Origin: Nematopogon swammerdamellus
Taxonomy: Eukaryota; Arthropoda; Insecta; Lepidoptera; Adelidae
DNA length: 64,000 nucleotides
Direction of reading: 5' to 3'
Assembly (NCBI GenBank): GCA_946902875.1
Contig: OX336341.1
Span: 806,001-870,000, forward strand
The position numbers and the translations under genes were made by a program. The notes under the pieces are model-generated. The model searched no databases, was not told the DNA's origin, and saw only the letters and a program-made list of their open reading frames with translations. Shown here piece after piece: positions 19,366 to 30,212 of the stretch (position 1 is the first letter of the stretch; each line of letters opens with the position of its first letter).

Positions 19366-20027
19366 CCTTGTAGGTACCTAGCGTCTGATATAGTAATGTT
19401 AATCGATGGTAATGTCAGATTGAAAATGTTTACAACCCCTTTGTCAATTTCTCTTAAGTGCCACCCACAGAAGGAGAAGTCAGAAAATGAACTAAATGTT
19501 CAGTTTCTGTCATCAAGATGTCAGTTCCAGGCTCTAGCAAGTTTTATGAAACATTAAAATTTTTATTAGGTTATTAGAATTGCAAATAGTTGTGGTGGTC
19601 ATAGCTAGATACAGTCTGAGCAAGAGGCATTAAACAAAAATTGTCAGTTTGTTCACGTGCCGCAACCGCATGATGGGAGCACAGATGGTGCATAATGAAT
19701 TCAATTGCATTCGAAATGGTATGAAATTACGGTGTGCAGGTCTTGCTAGCTTAGTGTAGGTCGTTGAGCAACAGTAATGGGCGTGGATTGGGTGTGTGCG
19801 AAACTAGATCCGCGGCAACGCTGTGTTCCTATTGGTCGAACGGTGAGTGAGCAACGAACGCATGACACTTGACGAGCTTCTTTTCGCAATAGAATCCGCC
19901 TTCTGCAGGTTGCGGTCGTCCATACCAAGCACCACACGAACACGAATCTGTGAAACACACTGATATATTTGTCCACTTAGTCGGCGTTTTCATTTCGGCA
20001 GATTCATATTTTCAGCCACTGAGCCTC
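19366..20027. other. Unassigned spacer DNA
   Basis: Within the 7.76-kb spacer of the inverted repeat; no family recognised. Confidence 0.3.
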
Positions 20028-20130
20028 TTAAATCTTCTTCCAGTCCTGCCGGCCTGCAGCGGTACGGAACCACTGCTTTTCACCAATATACCTCCTTGAT
20101 GTCCTCGTTTCACCTATCGGGTGGTTTTAG
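20028..20130 (-). pseudogene. RTE 3' coding scrap
   Basis: CTTCCAGTCCTGCCGGCCTG, CGGTACGGAACCACTG and CACCTATCGGGTGGT match 9135-9230 of the intact RTE with scattered changes and small indels. About 35 codons of the C-terminus remain, out of frame. Confidence 0.7.
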
Positions 20131-21099
20131 GGTCACAGATTACTTAATAGTAGGGTGTAAGGGTGTGAGAACTAGGACACAATACGTGTCTCAAAACGTT
20201 CGTGCCCAGCAAAATGGGGAATATTTTAGGAAAATATGAATATTTTTCCTGTAACACGGAAGCTTCGAAGGTCTACCATTTTGATCTTCTGAATAATATT
20301 GCTACCTTTACAGGAGTCAAAGTAAATTAAAACTAAATGAAAATATATTATTTATTATGTATAGGTACACGGGACAGCGATCGGTATGCGTCTTCCTACA
20401 AGCGACACCATTCTTGCTCTGTGAATGCATACTATAAAAACATGTAACACAAAAGGTTAGTTTAATGATATGCCGCTTTGTATAGAAACAACCTTTGGGA
20501 TGTGGAGAAAGAAACGCACGGCGCAGACAACGTTATAAAATAAAGTCCCCATGTTCTCAATGAGTTGACCCCAAACAAAACCGCTACCGATGATTTGAGT
20601 ATTTCAAATGTGACCACTGAAAATAATCATATTCCTCTGTCTGACCTTCCGAATGCTTTTAAAAGCGATACCGAAGATCCCAATAAAAGTTTAATTGCCG
20701 TGAGTCCAAAAGAACCGCCGCGCGCGACACAAATCACAAGACGAGCGTGAGGTTATCGAGTGTCCCCTCTGCAGTAAAACAAATGTTTCCTTTGATCGTG
20801 TCCGGTCGCAACGTGTCACAAGAAGCATTACTCTGGCTAGGCGACAACATTGATGCATGACCCAGTTCTGTGATCAAATTACTCATATTAAACATTAGCT
20901 TTTACCCGCGGCTTAACTTGCGGGAAATTGGAATTAAAATTTTTATAAACAGGATTTGATATCAGATCAGATAAAAGAAGAATATACCTGTCTTTTCGAC
21001 CCACCATTCTTAGAATAATTGATTTTCCGTTCAGGCAAACGCATATACTTTCTCCAAGAAAGCAAACCACTGAAGAGGGATAAAGGCCGTTTTGTATCT
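20131..21099. other. Unassigned spacer DNA
   Basis: A 61-codon plus frame at 20565-20750 (opening MTPNKTATDDLSIS) has no recognised motif. A short piece near 20890-20930 (GCTTTTACCCGCGGCTTAAC) is a repeat E edge. Confidence 0.3.
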
Positions 21100-21465
21100 G
21101 CATCTCTCCCCGTCGCATGTCGTAAAAGTCGACTAAGGGATCGTCAGCTATTGGATGGATGACCGCCCGACTGTTGGAGGCTAACCGTGGTTCGGATACC
21201 ACGTTAAACTGTAGGTCCCTTCCCTTCTTACCTTACTAGGTGGTAGGGTTTATCCCGGCCGGGTTGGTACCACCGCACTGAGCGAAACGTCGGTCGAAAC
21301 GGCTATGTAAATAGTTCGTGTTTTCCGTCCAGTTCAGTGTAGCCGGCGCGAAATGAAGGGAAGCACTGACATGGCACCTAGTTCACCCGTTGTTATGGAC
21401 TGACATCACGGATGTTGTAGGTGATGTAGCCACCGTGTCAAGTTTCCATAAAAAAAAAAAAAGAG
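21100..21465 (+). mobile_element. SINE-A copy with mixed head
   Basis: CATCTCTCCCCGTCGCATG and GTCGTAAAAGTCGACTAAGG (the GTGTGGGGCC-type head) run directly into GGATGGATGACCGCCCGAC and GTGGTTCGGATACC (the 5S/B-box head), then the SINE-A body and an A12 tail after GTTTCCAT. The two head types are thus joined in one copy. Confidence 0.8.
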
Positions 21466-21965
21466 GCTGCGTTCTCGTAAACGATATGTTGTACTATTTC
21501 GAAGAAATCAAGGTAAAAGGCTGCGTTCTGCTAAACAATGTATTTTCTCGAATAAAGTATGTACAGTGCCCGGCAGTAAATAATGTGAATTGCTATAGAA
21601 AGCTATAGAAAGAGACCATCGTCTTCTCTGTCGCACAGAGACGTGCGAGTTCGCGCGACAGAGACAACTGTCTACAACCGGATTGTATCTTAAGCTCGAT
21701 GTACATTATTTAATGCCAGGTACTGTACTAAAGGCCAGGTCGAAGGCCGAGCTGCACTCACGTATACGATACCTATACTCACTCGAAGAAAGTAATTCAG
21801 TAAGTTAGAGGCCAAAGACCGAGGTACTCTCAAAGAGAAAGAGCGAGGCCAAAGGCCTAGCTGCGTTCACGTAAACGCTTTCTCGAAAATTGTAAGTAAC
21901 TAAGTGCGATACCGATGGTCAGCTGTGTTACGTAAACGATATACTTTTTCGAAGAAGGTAACCCG
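21466..21965 (+). repeat. Degenerate GAGGCCGAAGGCCGAGCTG tandem units
   Basis: GGCTGCGTTCTCGTAAACGA, GTCGAAGGCCGAGCTGCACT and GAGGCCAAAGGCCTAGCTGC are spaced at irregular 50-90 bp intervals with GAAGAAAGTAA between, as in the cleaner array at 51960-52500. Confidence 0.6.
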
Positions 21966-22560
21966 AAAATATCAAAGATCATATTAATGGAAACCTGTAA
22001 AGCACTTGAGAGCAAACCGATTCTTAATTCGATTAATGTGTATAAAGTTGAGAATATTTGTGAAGATTATACCTACGTTAGTGACGCACAAGTATTGGTC
22101 AAGTTACGAAAGAAGAGAGAGAGGAAAAAAGACATTAGAGATTGTCCTGAAAAAAAATACATTTCACTACGCCCGTTTACACCACCTCCGGTTACCTCTG
22201 GTCCAACAGTTATTTTTCCGCTAAGATGTAATTTCTCATACTACATTTAACAGGAGTTAAGCCTAAGCATTATGCATATTCTAGTCAAAGGTAGTGAATT
22301 CGGCAGTCACAAAATAAAAACAATTGAATTTATTTATACTTAGTTCCTTTCGTTCGTATCTACTGCCCTGCAGTCTTATATTATGCACCAGTTTATTTAG
22401 AAGAGCACAGATACTTTCGTTTCTATAATATAAGCATAGATAATAATATGTAAAAGCATAGATAGTATAGATTTAGTTTCATACATTTCCAAAACAAACA
22501 TAAAAATTGGAACACGCCGAAGTCTGTTAAATAATCGCTTCCGGTATCCGACTTGGCACG
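21966..22560 (+). other. Unassigned DNA with an 87-codon frame
   Basis: A frame at 21987-22250 (opening METCKALESKPILNSIN, with KLRKKRERKKD) is open, but I recognise no domain, and neither its codon composition nor its flanks argue for a gene. It follows the GAGGCC repeat array directly. Reported only for completeness. Confidence 0.2.
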
Positions 22561-22818
22561 GCCCGGGCGGGCCGGGTGCGGCCCGGGAGAGCAGTTCGTC
22601 CAGTTGGATGTACTATTCCTCGTGTGAGAGTGAAAATTTTATGAAAAACGTTGACTCGTGCCAAAATTTGACACCCAATTTCACTCTGTATTTCTTTTTC
22701 GCAAATAGATCTATGAATATTTCTACTCTGATAGATTTATGAGCTTTTAACGCCTCGCTCACCAGCGAACACTGTACAACTTTGTGAAACGTTCCTATAG
22801 CCGGTCTCACGCTTACCT

Positions 22819-24035
22819 TTTTAGGGTTCCGTACTGTACGAGTACGGAAGCCTACGCCATCGTCTGTCCGTCCGTCCGTCCGTCCTTCCGTCCGTCCGTC
22901 CGTCAAGGGCTGTATCTTTTGAACCGTAATAGGTAGCCGGTTGAAATTTTCACAGAATATGTGTTATTATGGCGGATATGCCAAAAAATACAAAAAGTAA
23001 AAAATTAAGGAGCGGTCACGCATACAAGAAACGTGCTTAAAATCGATTAGAACATATCCACGCTACTAAATAATAGATGGAATCACAGATATATATATTT
23101 TGAATTCCAAATAGAGAAAAGATATGGTTTTTGGCAGGTATTGTGCCGCTCATGTGCGAGCGGGCTCGATTAGGTGTCAGCCCTTGAGTGCGTCGCCATT
23201 TTGGCCAAAATAAATTTTGGTCAAAATCGGATGCGCTCTGCGTTTTTGGCGATATTTCTAGACTTTTTTCTTTTAAACGTATATGAAAAGGTTTTATTTT
23301 CCAAATGTACATAAAATTTTCTATAATTTCATTCGTAATGTGTTTAATACTATCATTATTAAACTGGTTTAAAAAAATCAAGAATTTTCGGAACGGTTTT
23401 TGCCTAGGGGGTTACCAAAATTACGATACTTTACGAATAAATCGTTCCTCAGCGCCGAGAAACTATTGTAAATGAAGATTACTTACCCTTCCATCGTTTT
23501 TCACAAAGAAAACACCAAATTATCCACAAGAAATCACTAAAAACACGAGGCGCACACGTCACCGTCCGCGAACACAGAGAGACCGACTGAAGATCGCTTG
23601 TCAATAATTATTTGACAGGACAAGCACATAGAAGTGTGTATTTTTAGGTAGCCTACTCTTTCATCAATTACTAGACATTCGTTAGAAGAGTTAAGAAGGA
23701 TGTTGCACGTTACAATAAATTATTTGTATGAAGTCGTCAGGGCCGCCCCGCGGGGGCGGCCCGCACATCTGGCACAGTAAATGTCACCGCCCCGACGGGG
23801 CCGTACGCACACCAGAGAATCTACAGAACCCTCCGTGCGCGATTCAAACTGTTACTTGGCCAATTTTTTTCAACGTGTTTATTTGTTTTGCTCTATCAGA
23901 AAAACGGTTATACATTCAAGTATCAAACTGTAATTATAGTGAAAACTCTGAAGTAAAACAGCAAATAATCAACACCGGCCACGTGGTGATACGGAACCGT
24001 CGGTGCGCGAGTCCAACTCGCGCTTGGCTGCTTTT
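22819..24035 (+). repeat. Repeat G (AGGGTTCCGTAC ... GTCCAACTCGCGC), interrupted
   Basis: The left part (22819-23040) has AGGGTTCCGTACTGTACG, a GTCC tetranucleotide run (22864-22905), GAACCGTAATAGGTAGCCGG and GTTATTATGGCGGATATG. The right end (about 23990-24035) has GATACGGAACCGTCGGTGCG and GAGTCCAACTCGCGCTTGG. The intervening 950 bp are foreign or highly diverged and include a 23-bp palindrome of GGGCCGCCCC at 23740-23762. Other repeat G copies lie at 25718, 35636, 38560, 42608 and 60010. Confidence 0.6.
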
Positions 24036-24062
24036 AATTTTTATTTTTTTGAGAATCTAACA

Positions 24063-24195
24063 GGGATGGCTGTAATCTCATACAACATCCGTGATGTCAG
24101 TCTCATCACTCACACGTTGGTGAACTTGGTGAACTGTACGCCGTGGCAGTGTCCTACGAGAGTAGCACTGAACTCGACGGAAAACAAGAACTAAC
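24063..24195 (-). mobile_element. Old SINE-A fragment
   Basis: CATACAACATCCGTGATGTC and GCACTGAACTCGACGGAAAA are recognisable, with several internal changes. Head and poly-A are missing. Confidence 0.6.
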
Positions 24196-24409
24196 AAACA
24201 ATTTTCAAGTTGGAAGATGAAATGCGAAGCGAGACGCATAGCGTTCAGAGCCACATTCCAACAGACATAATGTAGCCGTTACAATAACATACAGCGTCAA
24301 TAGTTTAGAAGAACAATACCACAGAAGAATAATACAACTGCGGTTGTGACTTGTGACAAAGGGCCTAACATCACAAATAGACGGGTAGTGAAAATAAACA
24401 AAATACCCA

Positions 24410-24568
24410 TACATACATACCACACAATCCCAACAATCGGGGTAAGCAGAGTAATCGGTGATTTGCAACAAGAACTCGGGAAAATTACAGTATAAACACC
24501 GACCACCAAGTTAAGCAAGCATTAAGACAAGATAACTATTAGGCAGCAAGCAAGGCGTGAAGAAACCG
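24410..24568 (-). mobile_element. Retroposon B fragment
   Basis: A CATACATACATAC tail, then CAATCGGGGTAAGCAGAGTA and AACACCGACCACCAAG. 5'-truncated and diverged. Confidence 0.7.
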
Positions 24569-25205
24569 TTTAAACGAAACTATAATGCGAAGATCCAAAA
24601 CAAACAAGCAGAGTTGAAGTATTGGACAAATCGAGAATAAATAACATTTAGCGAAAGTGGCTACCGAGATTTATAGCGATCTTCCTTCTGTTTGACACGA
24701 GTATCGCGAGTGGGCGGAGCTAGGTAGTAGGTAGGAGGTAGAAGGTTGAATCAAAATACTCACGTAGGAAATCGCTCGCCATCATTAGCGCTCCAGCGTA
24801 ATCGAGAACATGTCGACGCGACATTTATATGCGGCGATCTTTTATTAATTTTTTTCTAGGATTGTCCTTCGTGGGCAGAACTTTAATTTGCATTAATACA
24901 ACACTACATAATTACTTACAATCATCGAATTTCCAATTCGATGCTTACAATCACTATTAGAAATTATGTGCTGAGTGCATTGAGCTATACGTTGTATAAC
25001 ATTATTTCTCTATGGCTGAGTGTGTCTATTCTTGTTTCATAATAAACCAAATATTAATAAATATTATTTGTAAGTATACCTACGTTACTTAGACTAGGCT
25101 ACACGAAGGAAGCAAGCAACACGTTACATATTTCACAATGTTAGGTATAGAACGACAGGGATTGTTCATACTATACCGTATTGTTATACGGTACATTGTA
25201 TACAT
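24569..25205. other. Unassigned spacer DNA
   Basis: No family recognised; a local ATTCGATGCTTACAATCA duplication near 24930-24955. Confidence 0.3.
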
Positions 25206-25530
25206 GTACCGTGTGGGGCCGGTACTTTAAAAGAATAGCCCCACTGAATCTCTCCCCGTGTATGTCGTAAAAGGCGACTAAGGGATATGACTCCCTTCTT
25301 ATATTACTAGGTGGTAGGGTTTAACCCGCCCGGGTTGGTACCACCGCACTGCATGAAAGGTCGGTCGAAACGGCTATGTAAAAAGTTTGTGTTTTCCGTC
25401 CAGTTCAGTGTAGCCGGTACGACCGAAGGGAAGGGTGACGTGGCACCAAGTTCACCCGGTGTTATGGGCTGACATCACGGATGTTGTAGGTGATGTAGCC
25501 ATCCGTGTCAGATTCCATAAAAAAAAAAAA
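25206..25530 (+). mobile_element. Complete SINE-A with GTGTGGGGCC head
   Basis: Runs from GTACCGTGTGGGGCCGGTAC through GTCGTAAAAGGCGACTAAGG, GGTGGTAGGGTTTAACCC, GGTTGGTACCACCGCACTG and CCGGTGTTATGGGCTGACAT to GATTCCATAAAA with an A12 tail. A reference copy for the poly-A-tailed, B-box-lacking version. Confidence 0.88.
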
Positions 25531-25717
25531 TACTTCATATCACTTTCTTATCGTGCATTGGTAGGTACTTACATATTTATCTTTTGCTTTGATATTGAAA
25601 ACCGTTTGCAGATTATCTGTGTCTTTTTATAGGTGGCATCATTTTCGAGATAGTTCTGTATTTGTCATTCTCAGCGCAGCTAAATACGGCAATGATTAGG
25701 GTTCCGAACCAAATTTA

Positions 25718-26310
25718 AAAAACCGGCCAAGTGCGAGTCGGACTCGCGCACCGATGTTTCCGCACCACAAAAAAAAAACATTGAAAAAAACACGTTTCTT
25801 GTATGGGAACCCACCTGAATTTTTTACTTTTTCAATTTTTTATTATTTGTTGTTATATCCGCCATAATAACACATTCTGTGAAAATTTCAACGGGCTACC
25901 TATTACGGTTCAAGAGATACCTACAGCCCTCGGACCACAGAGCATCAAATGCGCGCGCCCCTCCTAGAGGCGCCCTGAGCGCGATTTCTCTACAACGCCG
26001 TTGAAGCCTGTGGACGTGGCCTATGACTTACATATGTGTGTTGTGCGTGTGCATTTGTTTTGTGCGTGCGCCTAACTTGCTCCTCTTTGTGTGTAGGGTC
26101 GATACTAGCACACACACACACACACACGAAGCGCTAGCAGCACTGCGTGTAGTTTTTGGGTTTCAAATATTATCGCTTAGGGCGTCTCTAGTAGGGGGCG
26201 CGCGCGGTAGGTATTTGATGCTCTGTGCCTCGGACAAATGGACGGACGGACAGACAGACAGACGGCGTAGGCTTAGTAATAGGGTCCCGTACCGGATACG
26301 GAACCCTAAA
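25718..26310 (-). repeat. Repeat G copy split by a hAT-type MITE
   Basis: On the plus strand AACCGGCCAAGTGCGAGTCG leads to ATATCCGCCATAATAACACA and CTACAGCCCTCGGAC; the repeat resumes after the MITE with CCTCGGACAAATGGACGG and ends CGGATACGGAACCCTAAA. The intact copy at 60010-60211 shows the uninterrupted CAGCCCTCGGACAGAC junction. Confidence 0.85.
25936..26227 (+). mobile_element. 292-bp hAT-type MITE with 8-bp target duplication
   Basis: CACAGAGCATCAAATGC at the left and its complement ending GATGCTCTGTG at the right; CCTCGGAC is duplicated at 25928-25935 and 26228-26235. The interior (GTTGAAGCCTGTGGACGTGG, a (CA)n tract, TTATCGCTTAGGGCG) matches the inverted copy at 61312-61605. No transposase. 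Confidence 0.9.
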
Positions 26311-26343
26311 AACCTACCCCATTGATAGAAGGTGCGTGACGTC

Positions 26344-28581
26344 ATTTTTAACCGACTTCCAAAAAAGGAGGAGGTTCTCAATTCGTCTGTATGTTTTTTT
26401 TTTTTATTTTTTTTTTTATTTTTATTTTTTTGTATGTTTGTAACACGATTTCTCCGTCAATTGAGGGCCGATTTAGAAAATTCTTTTTTTGTTAGTTAGG
26501 TCATACTTCCGAGGTGGTCCCATTTCAATTTTATCGAAATTGGTTCAGTGGTTTTCGAAAAATCAGCATAATACTATGGTGTGTGGTTACCTTCAGCAAA
26601 ACTTGTGATGTGGTCGTTTTCGGCAATTTTCAGTTTGATAAATTAGTATGGTGTGTGGTTACCTTCAGCAAAACATTTGTGATGTGGACTTATTCAGCAA
26701 TTTGCAGTCTGACACATATGGCGAATAATTCTGTACCACTTCAATCGATTTCGATTATTCGATTTCGATTATTCTTTTTTATGTAATATTACTAAAAAGA
26801 ATGAAATAAAAACTGTTTTAAAAAAAATATTAAACCGATTTCCAAAAAACAAAAAAAAAAAAACTAAAAAGTATTAAATACCTAATATTTTGAAATTTTC
26901 TCTGTCCTGTTGAAATACATGAATCGATATACTAGTGATACATATTCGGACCCTTGTTTCATGAATATTCTAAATTTGAAATTTTTTTATCTTTTCCGAC
27001 CGGCGTTTAATTTATTATGGTACCTGGCCAGTACCTACTGTACCGAGTACCATCGAGCTGGTTTGATGATGGAGACAGAAGGTGGCCATAGGAACTCCTA
27101 AACTACACATGATAAACCCATCGTGTTTGGGCTCGTTGCATTTGTCTTCACGAGAAATTTACTTTAGACCTAAAAGATTCTCAATTCGACGGTATGTTTT
27201 CTTTTTTTGGATGTTTGTTACGCGATTACTCCGTCAATTGTGGGCCGATTTTGAAAATTCTTTTTTTTTTTATTTGAAAGGGGATAACCCTGAGGTTTTT
27301 GAAGTGAAAACTTCTTTAGCGGCTCTTGGCACTTTTTTAGGTGGGTAAAAATGTATAACTCGCGACATCGCGTCAGCGTCATTTTTAAAATGAAACCTTA
27401 AGTCATTGCGTTAAGGGTTAAGTTAGAGTGGCACGGGATCTGCCGGCACTCCCGGAGTGCAACTGTTAAGTAGGGTTCCGTAACACGTTTATGTCTGTCC
27501 ATTCTACTAAGTTCTGCAAAATGAATGTAGGGTTCCGTAACATATGCATGTCTATCCGTTCTACTAAATTTTACAATTTTCAACCAAGGTCCTCCGACGG
27601 TTATTTTATAATAAAAGTAGGCTTCCGTAACACGTTTATGTCTGTCCATTCTACTAAGTTCTGCAACATCACCTACAACGTCTGTGATGTCAGCCCATAA
27701 CACCAGTGCCATGTCAGTGCTTCCCCCTTTGATCGTGCTGACTACACTGAACTGGTCGGAAAACACAAACTATTTACATAGCCGTTTCGACCGACGTTTA
27801 ATTCAGTGCGGTGGTACCAACCCGGGAAGGTTAAACCCTACCACCAAGTAAAATTACGAGGGAAGGGACTTACAGTTTTACGAGGAATCCGAACCTTGGT
27901 CAGCCTCCAACGGTCAGCGGTCACCCATCTAAGTACTGACCGCACCCAGCGTTGCTTAAAATTCAATAGCGACAGTTGACTGTCTGCACCACTGAGCTAT
28001 CGAAGCTGACGTGGTCCTATTTTAATTGGGTCAAGATCGGATTGGAAAGCGAGGCGGAATCGCGAGGCCGAAGGCCGAGCGATTCCGCCGAGTACATTAA
28101 TAGCAAAAAATTACTAAAAAAAACTGTGAAATAAAAAAAAAGTTTTAAAAAACATAAAACCGACTTCCTAAAAAAAAAAGGAAAACTAAAAAACTATTCA
28201 AAATAAAAATATAAAAACCGCCTTCAAAAATATATGAAATAAAAACCTAAAAAAAAAAAAACGAACCCTAGAGTTGAAGGCGGTGCTAAAGCAAGCAAAA
28301 ATGATGCATGAAAGAAAACATGAGTGGATGATAATATCCTTTGTGATTTGTAAAGCAAGCAAAAATGATGCATGAAAGAAAACATGAGTGGATGATAATA
28401 TCCTTTGTGATTTGTGTAGCCTTTTTAGCACCGCCTTCAACTCTAGGGTTCGTTTTTTTTTTTTTAGGTTTTTATTTCATATATTTTTGAAGGCGGTTTT
28501 TATATTTTTATTTTGAATAGTTTTTTAGTTTTCCTTTTTTTTTTAGGAAGTCGGTTTTATGTTTTTTAAAACTTTTTTTTT
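26344..28581. repeat. Right arm of the large inverted repeat (2.24 kb)
   Basis: Mirror of 16407-18581. It begins ATTTTTAACCGACTTCC and ends with the T-run after GTTTTTTAAAAC. It contains the mirrored SINE-A (27661-28010, minus), the GC hairpin (28045-28095) and the outer AT-rich hairpin (28130-28581). It is about 63 bp longer than the left arm, mainly from a 64-bp tandem duplication (28288-28415) in the hairpin loop. The left arm has a longer A-rich run at its inner edge. Confidence 0.93.
28288..28418 (+). repeat. 64-bp tandem duplication in the right-arm hairpin loop
   Basis: AAAGCAAGCAAAAATGATGC through TATCCTTTGTGATTTGT is present twice in direct succession with period 64; the left arm has one copy. 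The right arm has GAGTGGATG where the left arm complement has GAGCGGATG, a C-to-T change at a CpG, shared by both units. Confidence 0.9.
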
Positions 28582-28986
28582 GTGTGTATGTGGTTACATA
28601 CAATGCGCCATTTTACTTTAATATACTGCTCGATAACTGTCTCTTCTTCAGTGAAATTCCAACGGCTTATCTGGTATGTACTTTAAATCTACACACGGAA
28701 CAACAGTATCATCTTTATAGAAGCATACCTACCGAGATATTGGAATGGTTGCCTGGTTGGTACCCACGGGTCTCGCATTTATCAAATTCCAATGCTATCT
28801 TTGGGCGGTAAGTACGGACGTCGTTATTTCTCGGAAGTTCCGTGCACACAGCATAAGCAAACGCACGGCTGGCTGATATTGTGACGTTTCAGTTGGTATC
28901 AACTCACCTAACCTTTGGCGACATCTTTCAAATAATGTTATGTCGTTTTGGATTGTACCGTGTATGGTTAAAAAATGCCTGTAATT
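28582..28986. other. Unassigned DNA outside the right arm
   Basis: No family or coding motif recognised. Confidence 0.3.
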
Positions 28987-29318
28987 AAAAAGAATAGCCC
29001 CACTGCATCTCTTGCCGTGCATGTCGTAAAAGGCGACTGAGGGCTAAGGACAAGATACCGTAGTAAAGGGAGATAGGCTAGCCACCTGTCACCTTGGTAC
29101 GTTCCTTCCACCGAGTCATGCAGAAGGTTGGTCTTCGTCATCGGTCTTCGTGCCTCATTTGCTACTTGGTAGTTATCTTGTCCTAATACTTTGCTAAACC
29201 TGGTGGGCGGTGTTGTGCTGTAATTTACCAGAGTTCTTACAGCACAACACCGATTACTCAGCTTACCCCAGATTGTCGGTATACAGTGTGTGGTTGGTAT
29301 GTAAGTACGTATGTATGA
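28987..29318 (+). mobile_element. Retroposon B, near-complete
   Basis: AAAAAGAATAGCCCCACTGC, GTCGTAAAAGGCGACTGAGG, CACCTTGGTACGTTCC, CCAGATTGTCGG and a GTAAGTACGTATGTATG tail. The first ~15 bp of the head are missing. Confidence 0.8.
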
Positions 29319-29517
29319 ATTTATTTGACATTCTTTAGTTATATATAATATAATCCTGTGCATAGGGCATTTTTAGAATTAGGTTTTGGAAATACTGACT
29401 TTTTGGATGATTTTTGGGACTAGCCCGTGCACTCCGTCTTCAGGGCGAGTGCCTGAGTGATGATTATGTTATGTATGATACTATCATTAGCAGACTAAAT
29501 ACTGGCCAAACACGCCA

Positions 29518-29932
29518 TTTTTTTTTTTTTTTTTTTTATGTAATCCGGTATGGATGGCTGAGTCGGAGGGGCCAAAGCGCATGCTCCGACCAGCCAATTT
29601 CACCTCCGAGAAGGTAGGTGCCATACCGGAGACTTCCCTGGATTGCTGGCTATACTGGACTAGAGGAGAACACAACCGAGGTTGCTATGCGGCCATCTTA
29701 CATCCAGTACGGTGGTACCAACCCAGTCGGCAACAATTTGAGCCTACCACCTAGTAAGGGGCAAGGGAAGGGACCTACAGTTTTACACCGGTTCCGAACG
29801 GTGAAGCAGCAGGTGTAGGTATGCACGTAAATTTTTTCGTCAGAAAAAACTCATTGGTACACGCCGACCGGATTCGAACCTCGGACCTCCCGCATGAGAA
29901 GCCGATGCCCAAACCACTCGGCCACCCGCTGC
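29518..29932 (-). mobile_element. Full-length SINE-D with tRNA-like head and poly-A
   Basis: Read on the minus strand from 29932: GCAGCGGGTGGCCGAGTGG (A-box-like) and GAGGTTCGAATCCGGTCGG (B-box), with the look of a Ser/Leu-type tRNA gene, then the body (CTTACTAGGTGGTAGGCTC, CTCCTCTAGTCCAGTATAGC, GGAGGTGAAATTGGCTGG), ending GGATTACAT and a 20-nt A tail (T-run 29518-29537). The A and B boxes would form an internal RNA polymerase III promoter. It lies head-to-head against a LINE fragment at 29937-30212 with which it shares a 3' motif. Confidence 0.88.
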
Positions 29933-29936
29933 TTAA

Positions 29937-30212
29937 ATACTCGCGGAACACACCTTCGTAGTCGACAGACGAGTTCTTCGAACTGCACGATTCTCTAAAT
30001 CGTTCTTGTGCCGCACTGCAAAGGTGTGGAACGGGCTCCCAGAGAATATCTTTTCCCACTCCTACAATCCAAGGATCTTCAAACCGCGGGTTAATAGCCT
30101 TTCCCCAGCGACACTAGTCCACCTCCAAGACGGACTGGCACCTCCACGGCGCGGTGAAATTGGCTGCGCCTGAGGCTTCGACCTCGGGGAGAGATACCCA
30201 GATCGGAGACAA
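29937..30212 (+). pseudogene. Jockey/CR1-like LINE, RT C-terminus
   Basis: The frame 29940-30173 (77 codons plus TGA) reads LAEHTFVVDRRVLRTARFSK, then SFLCRTAKVWNGLPENIF and FKPRVNSLSP, nearly identical to 1512-1826 on the minus strand. The upstream part is missing exactly where SINE-D starts, so the SINE insertion or a deletion defines the break. The 3' UTR (GTGAAATTGGCTGCGCC) ends in an A-run at about 30212. Confidence 0.78.

Noticed and set aside
16407..28581. A Polinton/Maverick or other autonomous giant transposon
   Set aside because: No polymerase B, integrase, capsid or transposase gene lies between the arms and no target duplication was seen.
29862..29932. tRNA-like sequence with A and B boxes
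   Set aside because: It is continuous with a SINE-D body and poly-A tail, so it is a SINE head and not a tRNA gene.
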